Shown here: positions 48,516-56,377 of the stretch, piece after piece
Layout of the letters: the number at the start of each line of letters is the position of its first letter
How positions within the stretch are numbered: the first letter of the stretch is position 1
NCBI GenBank assembly: GCA_041395565.1
Contig: JAWLAI010000007.1
Coordinates: 62,001-126,000 of the forward strand
Length of the DNA stretch: 64,000 nt
DNA from: Pseudomonadota bacterium
GTDB taxonomy: Bacteria; Pseudomonadota; Gammaproteobacteria; UBA9214
Direction of reading: 5' to 3'
Made by a program: the position numbers and the translations under genes
The notes under the pieces: generated by a model
Seen by the model: only the letters and a program-made list of their open reading frames with translations
Database searches by the model: none
What the model was told of the DNA's origin: nothing

Positions 48516-48633
48516 TATGAGATCCTTATTTTAAAAATTTGCTGTCTATCAGGCGGATGTGAAATCCGAGCGCGGGAGAGTATATGCCATGGGAAACGCC
48601 GCTGTCCGCTGCGGGATGATAACCGCCATGTAT

Positions 48634-48787
48634 TAGAACCTATCTCAAAATTGGTACAAGCATTCTTACATTGTCATGCCCGCGCAGGCGGGCATCCAGA
48701 AAACCCCGAAATACTGGATTCCGGCCTGCGCCGGAATGACGAGAAACATGGCCGCCGCAGGATTTCCCAATTTTGAGATAGGTTCTA
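48634..48787. repeat. MITE-like element, best copy (154 bp)
   Basis: The ends are 21-bp perfect inverted repeats starting TAGAACCTATCTCAAAATTG (48634) and closing ...GAGATAGGTTCTA (48787). Inside are the arms ATGCCCGCGCAGGCGGGCAT and TTCCGGCCTGCGCCGGAA. There is no open frame. Both outer edges are TA, the signature left by IS630/mariner-type transposases, so it is likely a non-autonomous element moved by one. Related copies are at 9425-9578 and 60664-60818. Confidence 0.8.
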
Positions 48788-48802
48788 GTACGTTTGTACT
48801 AG
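48785..48802. promoter_or_regulatory. CTAGTAC palindrome, copy A
   Basis: CTAGTACGTTTGTACTAG is a perfect 7+4+7 palindrome that abuts the MITE end. A near copy in inverse sense, CTAGTACAAATGTATTAG, is at 56150-56167. Could be an operator or a target sequence; the sequence gives no gene assignment. Confidence 0.4.
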
Positions 48803-48875
48803 TCGACGCAAAGCAGACGAAGCGCCGCAGCAACCGGGGCTTGCTACACGCAATACATCCGTTCCGCTCGATCCA

Positions 48876-49184
48876 TCAGCGCGCCTCGGGCGGCAGGGAT
48901 CTGATCGGGGCCGCGAAGCGGGCATGCGTTTGCGGGTCGACCGGCCGGTACCTGACCCGGGTGCTCGCCGGGTCCTTCCCCAGGTAGTTGTCGTCCTTCC
49001 AGTTGCGCGACGGCCGGATGGGCCGTGGCACGAAGCCGCCACCGCAATTCGGACAGACATTGCCCAGCACGGTGTCGACACAGGCGGCACAGAACGTACA
49101 TTCATAACTGCAGATGCGCGCCTCGGTCGAAGCCGGCGGCAGCGGCTTGTTGCAGTGTTCGCAGGTGGGTCTGAGTTCCAGCAT
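48876..49184 (-). CDS. DUF1272 zinc-ribbon protein
   Basis: A 102-residue protein with four Cys pairs in MLELRPTCEHCNKPLPP, ICSYECTFCAAC and NVCPNCGGGFVPRP, the DUF1272 signature. Such proteins are small presumed zinc-binding proteins of unknown role. The C-terminal third (WKDDNYLGKDPASTRVRYRP) is longer than the family core. It lies 32 bases before hinT on the same strand. Confidence 0.88.
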   Translation of the reverse strand: MLELRPTCEHCNKPLPPASTEARICSYECTFCAACVDTVLGNVCPNCGGGFVPRPIRPSRNWKDDNYLGKDPASTRVRYRPVDPQTHARFAAPIRSLPPEAR

Positions 49185-49216
49185 GTCGCCCTTGGGTCCC
49201 GCGTGCGTGCAGGTGC

Positions 49217-49561
49217 TTATCCCGGCGGCCAGTGCATCGGCCGCCCCCCGAGCAGATGCAGATGGAGGTGATAAACCGACTGGCCCGCCCCGGGGTTGCA
49301 GTTCATCACCGTGCGGTAACCGGGCCCGGCGATGCCTTCGTCGGCGGCGATCCGCTTGGCGGCCAGATACATCTTCCCGACCACGTCCGCGCTGCGCTCG
49401 TCCAGGTCGTTGGTGGTCGCGATGTGCTGCTTCGGGATCACCAGCACGTGGGTCGGGGCCTGCGGGTTGAGGTCGCGGAAGGCCAGCACGTCGCCGTCCT
49501 CGAACACCACGTCCGGCTTGATCTCACCGGCCACCATCCTGCAGAACAGACAATCAGACAT
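49217..49561 (-). CDS. HIT-family purine nucleoside phosphoramidase HinT
   Basis: Hydrolyses AMP-lysine and related phosphoramidates. The 114-residue protein starts MSDCLFCRMVAGEIKPDVVF, has the zinc-type Cys pair near the start and the catalytic triad HLHLHLLGGRPMHWPPG. ATG 49561 is chosen because family members begin at this Met-x-x-C-x-F-C stretch; the open frame upstream is unsupported. Confidence 0.95.
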   Translation of the reverse strand: MSDCLFCRMVAGEIKPDVVFEDGDVLAFRDLNPQAPTHVLVIPKQHIATTNDLDERSADVVGKMYLAAKRIAADEGIAGPGYRTVMNCNPGAGQSVYHLHLHLLGGRPMHWPPG

Positions 49562-49755
49562 CTCGTTTACTCCTTCGGTTACGATGCCGGCAGCATAGGG
49601 TGTTAGACTGCAGGAGCGGACTGCGTCCGCGCACAGCATGATGCTGGATCATTCGCGCTCGAGGAGCGCCCCTACAACAATACACCTTCCCGTGGGAACG
49701 GTCCGCATCTGCAAACGCGCTCTGCGTGGGAAGTATGCAAAAACTGCCCCGATGC

Positions 49756-50352
49756 CTAGATCTCCTGCCGTCCCGCGAAGGCGTGCGAGAGCGTGCCGCT
49801 GTCGATGTATTCCAGTTCGCCGCCCATGGGCACGCCGTGCGCGATGCGGGTCGGACGCACACCGTGCGCACGCGCCAGCTCACTGATGAAATGGGCGGTG
49901 GCCTCGCCCTCCACGGTCGGGTTGGTCGCCAGGATCAGCTCCTGCACCTCGCCGCCGGTCAGCCGCGCCTCCAGCGCGTCCAGGCCGAGCTGCTCCGGCC
50001 CGATGCCGTCCAGCGGTGAGAGATGGCCCATCAGCACGAAGTACAGGCCCTGGTAGCCGGTCGACTGTTCCAGCGCCTGGACGTCGGCCGGCGTCTCCAC
50101 CACGCACAGCAGGCCGCGGTCGCGGCGCGGGTTGGCGCACAGCGCGCACACCACCTCTTCGCTCAGCGTGCGGCACTCGCGGCAGTTGCCGACCTTGTCC
50201 ATGGCAACCGCAAGCGCCTCGGCCAGGCGGCGGCCGCCGTCGCGGTTGTGCTCCAGCAGGTGGTAGGCCATGCGCTGGGCCGATTTCGGCCCGACACCGG
50301 GCAGGCAGCGCAGGTTTTCGATCAGTCGCCCGATCAGGCGCGAGGTTGACAT
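49756..50352 (-). CDS. recR: Recombination protein RecR
   Basis: Loads RecA with RecF/RecO at gaps. The 198-residue protein has an HhH motif (CLPGVGPKSAQRMA), a C4 zinc finger (CRECRTLSEEVVCALC), a Toprim domain (VVETPADVQALEQS) and the Walker-B-like C-terminus. It follows ybaB by 10 bases, in the standard dnaX-ybaB-recR unit. Confidence 0.97.
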   Translation of the reverse strand: MSTSRLIGRLIENLRCLPGVGPKSAQRMAYHLLEHNRDGGRRLAEALAVAMDKVGNCRECRTLSEEVVCALCANPRRDRGLLCVVETPADVQALEQSTGYQGLYFVLMGHLSPLDGIGPEQLGLDALEARLTGGEVQELILATNPTVEGEATAHFISELARAHGVRPTRIAHGVPMGGELEYIDSGTLSHAFAGRQEI

Positions 50353-50362
50353 CGCGACCGCT

Positions 50363-50686
50363 CTAGAACGGCAGTTTCATGCCCGGCGGCAGATTGAGGC
50401 CGGCGGTCAGCCCGCTCATGCGCTCGCGGGTGGCGCTCTCGATCCGGTGCGTGGCGTCGTTGATGGCCGCGGCCACCAGGTCCTCGAGCATGTCCTTGTC
50501 GTCGCCGACCAGGCTGGCGTCGATGGCGACGCGCTTGACCTCGTGCTTGCCGGTCATGGTGACCTTGACCAGCCCGCCGCCGGACTCGCCGGTCACCTCG
50601 AGACTCGCCAGCTCCTCCTGGGCGCGCTGCATGTTGGCCTGCATCTCCTGCGCCTGTTTCATCAGGTTTCCCAATCCACCTTTCAT
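50363..50686 (-). CDS. ybaB: YbaB/EbfC nucleoid-associated protein
   Basis: Small dimeric DNA-binding protein. The 107-residue protein starts MKGGLGNLMKQAQEMQANMQ and contains VKRVAIDASLVGDDKDMLEDL and LPPGMKLPF, typical of the family. Middle gene of dnaX-ybaB-recR. The gap to dnaX (50687-50901) holds a repeat and no gene. Confidence 0.96.
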   Translation of the reverse strand: MKGGLGNLMKQAQEMQANMQRAQEELASLEVTGESGGGLVKVTMTGKHEVKRVAIDASLVGDDKDMLEDLVAAAINDATHRIESATRERMSGLTAGLNLPPGMKLPF

Positions 50687-50774
50687 CGTGTCACCTCATA
50701 TCAAAACAGTAAATTGCCATCAGTTGCCTGGTACCTGCCGCAAAACCCCGATGACCGTTTCAGGTACATCTTAT

Positions 50775-50870
50775 TGTCGTGCCGCTGCGAGTCTCACAGT
50801 GATGCGGCACCCGCCACCGGCCCGCGGCACGGGTCCCGTGATTGCGGCGCTGGCTGCTCGCAATGACGTG
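50775..50870. repeat. CGTCATTGCGAG-type dispersed repeat, copy 2
   Basis: The edge GTCGTGCCGCTGCGAGTCTC on one side and GCTGCTCGCAATGACG on the other form an imperfect inverted pair around a GC-rich core (CCGCGGCACGGG). The same GCGAG/CGCAATGACG pattern occurs near 36065-36120 and 52583-52722. No coding. Confidence 0.5.
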
Positions 50871-50901
50871 CGAATTTCATAACAAGTGGTTCCGACCTGC
50901 C

Positions 50902-52504
50902 TCAGTCCCGCGGCCGGATCGAGTCCTCGAACACGGTCGCGCCGAAGGTGTCCTGCAGCGCCTTGATGTTGTCGTCCCCGGCGATGGCGTCGACCGCGCG
51001 CTGCTGGCGCTCGGCCTGCTCGCGCGACGCGCGCTGTGCGGGCGACTCCTTCGCCAGCGTCTGCTCGCTGGCCAGGCTTACCTTGACCGCGCGCTGGAAG
51101 TGCGCGCACAGCGCGCTCTCCAGCTGCTTGACGCGGGCCGGGCTCAGCAGGTGCGCATGCGCCGTCTCCATCGACAGCCGCACGGTGTCGTCCTCGATGC
51201 CGTGATAAGCGCAGTTCAACGCCATCTGGCGCAGCATGCCCTTGAGCGGCAACTGCTCGATGAGTGCGGCCCACTCGTCGTCGCCCGCACGCGCGGCAGC
51301 CACTGGCGCTGCGGCAGTCCTTGCCGCCGTGACTGCCTGGCGCAGCGGCGCGTACCGGCGCGGTGACCGTCATCGGCTGCGCCCCGTCCGGCCAGGCCGG
51401 CGTGCTTGCGCCGGCCTGTTCCGCCGGACGGAAGACCAGCATGCGCAGCATCACCATCTCGAAACCGCCGCGCGGCTCCGGAGCCAGCGGCAGGTCGCGC
51501 CGCCCGATCAGGCCGATCTGGTAGTACAGCTGCACGTCCTCGGGGGTGAGCCGGCCGGCCAGTTCCAGTACCGCGTCGCGGTCGCCGTGGCTGTCGTCCA
51601 CCGCGTCCGGCAGGGCCTGTGCCAGCGCCACGCGCTGCAGCACCGAGATGAGATCGGCGAGCAGCGCGCCGTAATCCGGCGCCAGCGCGTCGGCCTGCGC
51701 CACCTCGGCCAGCAGCGCGGGAGCGTCACCGGCCGCGAGCGCCGCCAGCAGGCGGTAGACCACGTCGCGGTCGATGGTGCCGAGCATGCCGCGCACCTCC
51801 GCCTCGCGCACGTCGCCCTCGCAGAAGGCGATGGCCTGGTCGAGCAAGCTCAACGCGTCGCGCAGGCTGCCGTTGGCGGCGAGCGCGAGCTGGCGGACGG
51901 CACCCGGCTCCGCCGGGATGCCCTCCGCCTGCAGGATGTGTTCGAGCTGGCCGCCGATCTGCGCCGGGGTCAGGCTCTTGAGGTTGAACTGCAGGCAGCG
52001 CGAGAGCACCGTGACCGGCAGCTTCTGCGGGTCGGTGGTCGCGAGCAGGAATTTCACGTGCGGCGGCGGCTCCTCCAGGGTCTTGAGCAGCGCGTTGAAG
52101 CTGTGCCCGGAGAGCATGTGCACCTCGTCGATGAGGTAGACCTTGTAGCGGCCGCGGGTCGGCGCATACTGCACGTTCTCGAGCAGCTCGCGGGTATCCT
52201 CCACCTTGGTGCGCGAGGCCGCGTCCACCTCGACCAGGTCGACGAAGCGGCCCTCGGCGATCTCGGTGCAGGCGCTGCACTCGCCGCAGGGCTGCGCGCT
52301 CACGCCCTGCTCGCAATTGAGCGCCTTGGCGAAGATGCGCGCGATGGTGGTCTTGCCCACCCCGCGGGTGCCGGTGAACAGGTAGGCGTGATGCAGGCGG
52401 TCGTTGTCGAGCGCGTTGACCAGGGCACGCTGTACGTGCTCCTGCCCGACCAGCTCGGTGAAATTGCGGGGACGCCACTTGCGCGCCAGGACCTGGTAGC
52501 TCAT
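50902..52504 (-). pseudogene. dnaX: DNA polymerase III tau subunit DnaX, interrupted by a frameshift
   Basis: Clamp-loader ATPase and replisome organiser. From ATG 52504 the frame is clean through domains I-III: GTRGVGKTTIARIFAKA, CGECSAC zinc motif, LIDEVHMLSGHSFNALLKTL, SRCLQFNL. Near 51300-51365 the family sequence moves to another frame, which carries tau domain V (WAALIEQLPLKGMLRQMALNC ... ending DSIRPRD at 50902). The original frame stays open to 50771 but reads GC-rich nonsense. One extra base near 51350 would explain it. No A-rich slippery site of the E. coli gamma type is seen there, so an error or mutation is likelier than programmed shifting. Confidence 0.87.
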
Positions 52505-52582
52505 CGGTGCCTTGTCTGCTCCTCTCGCCCCGCTACCGGCGTCACTGCCTGTAACCGGGTCATCCGATCGTCACGCCGCGAA

Positions 52583-52722
52583 CCGTCAGTGCGAGGAACG
52601 TTGTTCCGCAGCGAGCTCCGGGTTGCAGCACGCGGTTTGCAGGGTTGCTGCGCTGGCCGCGCCCGGCCTCCTGCCGCTCGCGGCATGCACGCGTCCGGGT
52701 CTGACGTGCTCGCAATGACGGC
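52583..52722. repeat. CGTCATTGCGAG-type dispersed repeat, copy 3
   Basis: GTCAGTGCGAGGAACG at the left and GACGTGCTCGCAATGACGG at the right form an imperfect inverted pair. The middle contains paired GC-rich arms (CAGCGAGCTCCGGG... and ...CTCGCGGC). It fills the dnaX-ffs gap. No gene. Confidence 0.5.
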
Positions 52723-52769
52723 CAAGCGCCGGATCAGGAATCGCCCGTATCGCCTTGTTGTAACAGGGA

Positions 52770-52881
52770 GGTGACCTGTACCAGCCACACCCCGGCGCCC
52801 GAGTCCACTGCTGCCGCTGCTCCCTTCCGGGCCTGACGGGGTTCACAGCTTATCGTCGCGGGGGGACCGGCACAAGCCACC
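52770..52881 (-). ncRNA. ffs: Signal recognition particle RNA (4.5S)
   Basis: RNA partner of Ffh in co-translational targeting. The minus strand contains GTCAGGCCCGGAAGGGAGCA, the conserved GGAA tetraloop hairpin of domain IV with its asymmetric loop, then GCAGCAGTGG. The outer helix pairs GGTGGCTTGTGCCGG (from 52881) with CTGGTACAGGTCACC (to 52770), all bases matching with a few G-U pairs, which sets the ends at about 112 nt. It lies upstream of dnaX, a common place in proteobacteria. Confidence 0.93.
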
Positions 52882-52896
52882 ATAAACAGATGGCAC

Positions 52897-52925
52897 ATTA
52901 TAGGCTTATCGGTCGCTTTTGATAA
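52897..52925 (-). promoter_or_regulatory. Promoter of the SRP RNA gene
   Basis: On the minus strand TTATCA (52925-52920), 17 bases, TATAAT (52902-52897). The -10 box is perfect. Transcription would start near 52890, a few bases before the outer helix of the RNA at 52881. Confidence 0.7.
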
Positions 52926-53172
52926 CCGGTCTGATCATTGGCCAGACTCTGCGCGTGCCGGTTCCTGCCGGGTCGGCGCACGGGCATCGACCCGGGTGCC
53001 GAGGCTGTTGCGAAAACACAATGAATACAGCATGCTCTACGACTATATTAGAAACAACCGCTGAGAATGCGGAGATCGCCGCGACGCGGATCGGGTCCTG
53101 CCACCGGGCAGTACCGGACGCGCCCGGGACTGCCGGCACACACAGCCGCCCAAACAAACGGAGGAAATCATC

Positions 53173-53841
53173 ATGTCTGTCATCATCAACCGTCCCGCGT
53201 CAGGCACCGTCGCCGCTCCCTGTCGCGCCCTCGTGTTCACCCTGCTCTGTGCCGCAACCGGCGCGGCGACCGCCGGCTCGATGGGATACCTGACCGACAG
53301 CAGCGGTGCCGTCGTGCAGGCCGCCGCCAGCGGCACCTGCGTCCACACCTCATCCTGGAGCGAGTCGATGGCGATCCCGGGCTGCGACGGCTTCGTGGAG
53401 AAGCTCGCGCCCGCCTCCGCGGGACCGATGGTCGCGACGGCCGCCGAACCGAAACGCCTGGAGCAGGTGACGCTCGACACCCGCGCGTTGTTTGCATTCG
53501 ACAAGGCGGTGCTGCTGCCGGAAGCGAAGCAGGCGCTCGACGAGATGGCTCAGCGCCTCAACAACTACACGGATGTCACCAAGGTCGTCATCTCGGGCTA
53601 TACCGACCGCATCGGCGATGATGCATACAACAAGGAACTCTCGCGCCGCCGGGCCCAGGCCGTGGCCGACTACCTCGCCACCCGCACCGACGTAAACCGC
53701 ACCGGGATCGAGGTCCGCGCCATGGGCGAGGCCGATCCGGTCGTGGAATGCCAGCGCACCGGCTCGTTCCGCGATCTGGTCCAGTGCCTGCAGCCTAACC
53801 GTCGCGTGACGGTCGACATCAGCGCCAAGCGTTACGAGTGA
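53173..53841 (+). CDS. OmpA-family peptidoglycan-binding protein
   Basis: A 222-residue exported protein: signal peptide (about 1-36, ending GAATAGS), a variable stretch with one Cys pair (GTCVHTSSW, PGCDGF), and an OmpA C-terminal domain (about 105-220) with LFAFDKAVLLPEAKQALDEM, SGYTDRIGDDAYNKELSRRRAQ-type core and QPNRRVTVDISA. There is no beta-barrel domain, so it is probably periplasmic. It resembles small stand-alone OmpA-like proteins. A late Cys pair (CQRTG, QCLQPN) may form a disulfide. Confidence 0.9.
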   Translation: MSVIINRPASGTVAAPCRALVFTLLCAATGAATAGSMGYLTDSSGAVVQAAASGTCVHTSSWSESMAIPGCDGFVEKLAPASAGPMVATAAEPKRLEQVTLDTRALFAFDKAVLLPEAKQALDEMAQRLNNYTDVTKVVISGYTDRIGDDAYNKELSRRRAQAVADYLATRTDVNRTGIEVRAMGEADPVVECQRTGSFRDLVQCLQPNRRVTVDISAKRYE

Positions 53842-53855
53842 TCCTCTGACCGTCC

Positions 53856-53892
53856 CCGGGGAAGGTGACTGCCCCGGCAGTCGCCTTCCCCG
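53856..53892 (+). terminator. Hairpin after the OmpA-like gene
   Basis: GAAGGTGACTGC and GCAGTCGCCTTC pair with one G-U around CCCG, with extra GGGG/CCCC at the base. It lies 15 bases after the stop codon at 53841. There is no T run, so termination strength is uncertain. Confidence 0.5.
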
Positions 53893-54024
53893 CGCGGGCG
53901 CCGCGCCCACACCGCGGCACACCGCGCGCCCCTCCCCCGCACGACCCGCAGCGCTATCGGCACCGGCTTGATTTGCCGGGGCTTGGCTGTTATTCAGGGT
54001 GCCACACCACAAGGGGGATCCTGC

Positions 54025-54279
54025 ATGACCAACAACCGTGCGGCCTACTGGCAGGCCAATCTGCGGCTGGTGACCGGCTGCCTGTTCGTCTGGGGGCTGG
54101 TGTCCTTCGGCGCCGGCATCCTGTTCGTCGACTTCTTCAACCGCTTTCACCTGTTCGGCTATCCGCTCGGCTTCTGGTTCGCGCAGCAGGGTGCGCTGTT
54201 CACCTTCCTGGTGCTGATCTTTTATTACGCCTGGCGCATGAACCGGCTCGACCACCGGTTCGGCGTGGACGAGGACTGA
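54025..54279 (+). CDS. DUF4212 small subunit of a sodium/solute symporter
   Basis: An 84-residue protein with two membrane helices (about 13-35 and 48-70) and the family stretch WQANLRLVTGCLFVWGLVSF, then FNRFHLFGYPLGFWFAQQGA. DUF4212 proteins are encoded just before SSS-family symporters and are thought to be accessory subunits. A ribosome site (AAGGGGG) precedes ATG 54025. The next gene starts 3 bases after its stop. Confidence 0.92.
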   Translation: MTNNRAAYWQANLRLVTGCLFVWGLVSFGAGILFVDFFNRFHLFGYPLGFWFAQQGALFTFLVLIFYYAWRMNRLDHRFGVDED

Positions 54280-54282
54280 GCC

Positions 54283-56088
54283 GTGAGTCTGCAGACCCTG
54301 ACCTTCATCACCGTGGGCCTCTCCTTCGCGCTCTACATCGGCATCGCCATCGCCGCGCGCGCCACCAGCACCGGGGATTTCTACGTCGCCGGCAAGCATG
54401 TGCACCCGCTCGCCAACGGCATGGCCACCGCGGCCGACTGGATGTCGGCGGCCTCGTTCATCTCCATGGCCGGGCTGATCAGCTTCCTCGGCTACGAGGG
54501 CGGCATGTACCTGATGGGCTGGACCGGCGGCTACGTGCTGCTGGCCATGCTGCTCGCGCCCTACCTGCGCAAGTTCGGCAAGTTCACCGTGCCGGAGTTC
54601 ATCGGCGACCGCTACTACTCGCAGACCGCGCGCGTGGTCGCGGTGATCTGCCTGATCTTCATCTCCTTCACCTACGTTGCCGGGCAGATGCGCGGCGTGG
54701 GCATCGTGTTCTCGCGCTTCCTGGAGGTGCCGGTGGAGACCGGCCTGTACATCGGCATGGGCGTGGTGTTCGTCTACGCCGTGCTCGGCGGCATGAAGGG
54801 CATCACCTACACCCAGGTCGCGCAGTACTGCGTGCTGATCTTCGCCTACACCGTGCCGGCCGTGTTCATCGCCCTGCAGGCCACCGGTAACCCCTTCCCG
54901 CAGCTCGCGCTCGGCGGCGCGCTTAGCGACGGTTCCGGCGCGCTGCTCCTGAAGCTGGACCACACCCTGGTCGATCTCGGCTTCGGCTCCTACACCGCAC
55001 CGTTCAACGACAAGTCCATGATCGACGTGTGCGCGATCACGTTGGCGCTCATGGTCGGCACCGCCGGCCTGCCGCACGTGATCGTGCGCTTCTTCACCGT
55101 GCCGCGCGTGCGCGACGCGCGCCTCTCCGCCGGCTGGGCGCTGCTGTTCATCACCATTCTCTACACCACCGCCCCGGCGGTCGGCGCGCTGGCGCGCATG
55201 AACCTGGTCGAGACCGTGAACGGCCCGGACGGCAGCGGCACCTACTACGCCGCCATGCCGCAGTGGTTCAAGACCTGGGAAAGCTCCGGCCTGCTCGCCT
55301 GGTACGACCACAACAATGATGCCAAGGTGCAGTATGCCGCAGGCCCAGCCTTCACCGGCGACGGCAAACCGCAGTTCGACAGTGATCTGCGCGGTCCGCT
55401 GCACCAGCGCCTGACCACCAATCCGTCCGCGGGCGAGGTGAAAAATGAGGCCCCGTTCGCCAACGAGATCTACGTCGACCCGGACATCATGGTGCTGGCC
55501 AACCCGGAGATCGCCGGCCTGCCGGACTGGGTCATCGCCCTGGTCGCCGCCGGCGGCATCGCCGCCGCGCTGTCCACCGCGGCCGGCCTCCTGCTGGTGA
55601 TCTCCGCCAGCATCTCGCACGATCTGCTGAAGAGCACCTTCGCACGCAACATCAGCGAGAAGAACGAACTGATGGCCGGGCGCATCGCCGCCGGCGTGGC
55701 CATCGCCATCGCCGGCTACCTCGGCCTGCACCCGCCCGCCTTCGTCGCCCAGGTGGTCGCGTTCGCCTTCGGCCTGGCCGCCGCCTCGCTCTTCCCCGCC
55801 ATCCTCATGGGCATCTTCAACAAGCGCATGAACCAATGGGGCGCCATCTGCGGCATGCTCGCGGGACTGACCTTCACGCTCGGCTACATCATCTACTTCA
55901 AGGGGGTGTTCATCGAGCCGCTGGCGGCGAACGTGCCGGAGAACTGGATACTGGGGATCTCGCCCGAGGGTGCGGGAGTGATCGGCATGGTGATCAACTT
56001 TGTGGTGGCGATGGCGATTGCGCGGAATACGGAGGCGCCGCCGGCGCATATACAGCAGATGGTGGAGGAGATTCGGGTGCCGCGGTGA
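54283..56088 (+). CDS. Sodium:solute symporter (ActP-like, large VC_2705-type)
   Basis: A 601-residue SSS-family permease starting with GTG at 54283. It has about 13-14 membrane helices; signatures include YVAGKHVHPLANGMATAADWMSAASF (in part), SFTYVAGQMRGVGIVFSRF and GTAGLPHVIVRFFTVP. A periplasmic insert of about 100 residues (about 320-400) separates the N- and C-terminal halves, as in the longer acetate-type subfamily. Acetate or another short carboxylate is the likely substrate. Coupled to DUF4212. Confidence 0.92.
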   Translation: MSLQTLTFITVGLSFALYIGIAIAARATSTGDFYVAGKHVHPLANGMATAADWMSAASFISMAGLISFLGYEGGMYLMGWTGGYVLLAMLLAPYLRKFGKFTVPEFIGDRYYSQTARVVAVICLIFISFTYVAGQMRGVGIVFSRFLEVPVETGLYIGMGVVFVYAVLGGMKGITYTQVAQYCVLIFAYTVPAVFIALQATGNPFPQLALGGALSDGSGALLLKLDHTLVDLGFGSYTAPFNDKSMIDVCAITLALMVGTAGLPHVIVRFFTVPRVRDARLSAGWALLFITILYTTAPAVGALARMNLVETVNGPDGSGTYYAAMPQWFKTWESSGLLAWYDHNNDAKVQYAAGPAFTGDGKPQFDSDLRGPLHQRLTTNPSAGEVKNEAPFANEIYVDPDIMVLANPEIAGLPDWVIALVAAGGIAAALSTAAGLLLVISASISHDLLKSTFARNISEKNELMAGRIAAGVAIAIAGYLGLHPPAFVAQVVAFAFGLAAASLFPAILMGIFNKRMNQWGAICGMLAGLTFTLGYIIYFKGVFIEPLAANVPENWILGISPEGAGVIGMVINFVVAMAIARNTEAPPAHIQQMVEEIRVPR

Positions 56089-56149
56089 CCACCTTGAGTA
56101 ATGCCACAAGAAGAATATACAGCCAGATTCCGCAAAGAGATTCCGCGGA

Positions 56150-56167
56150 CTAGTACAAATGTATTAG
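56150..56167. promoter_or_regulatory. CTAGTAC palindrome, copy B
   Basis: CTAGTACAAATGTATTAG, a near palindrome, matches in inverse sense the one at 48785-48802 at 16 of 18 positions. It marks the change from GC-rich backbone to the AT-richer accessory region. Function unknown. Confidence 0.4.
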
Positions 56168-56285
56168 CCGCCATGCATCGTTCGTTTTGCCTACCCCTGA
56201 TGTAATGCCGTTCTTGCCAGTCTGTTTGGGCCGTGTAATATACAATCAAGCGACTGATTTTTAATGAAACAGAGTATGTAACCTT

Positions 56286-56344
56286 GCCTAAATGTCGTAA
56301 GCCAATACCGGCTTTTTTGGTTCTCTACTTGTAGTTAGGCGCTA
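56286..56344 (+). other. attC-like boundary before the two-gene module
   Basis: GCCTAAATG at the left and TAGTTAGGCGC at the right resemble the outer core sites of an integron attC (RYYYAAC...GTTRRRY; the left site has one mismatch). The spacing of about 55-59 bases suits a short attC. A small hairpin AAGCC-AATACC-GGCTT followed by TTTT lies inside. The next gene starts 34 bases on. No integrase gene is in the window, so this is tentative. Confidence 0.4.
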
Positions 56345-56377
56345 AATGATACCAAGAGGAATTCTGGGGAACGTAAG

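Noticed and set aside
50771..50901. The dnaX zero-frame extension to 50771 as the true C-terminus
   Set aside because: The translation is Arg/Gly/Ala-rich nonsense, whereas the alternate frame ending at 50902 carries the tau domain V signature.
52919..53293. An open frame overlapping the OmpA-like gene start
   Set aside because: It has no support and overlaps the signal-peptide region of the better gene in another frame.
53350..56109. A 919-codon open frame on the minus strand opposite the OmpA-like and symporter genes
   Set aside because: His/Gln/Asp-rich low-complexity translation typical of the antisense of GC-rich genes; it runs across two well-supported plus-strand operons and has no family motif.
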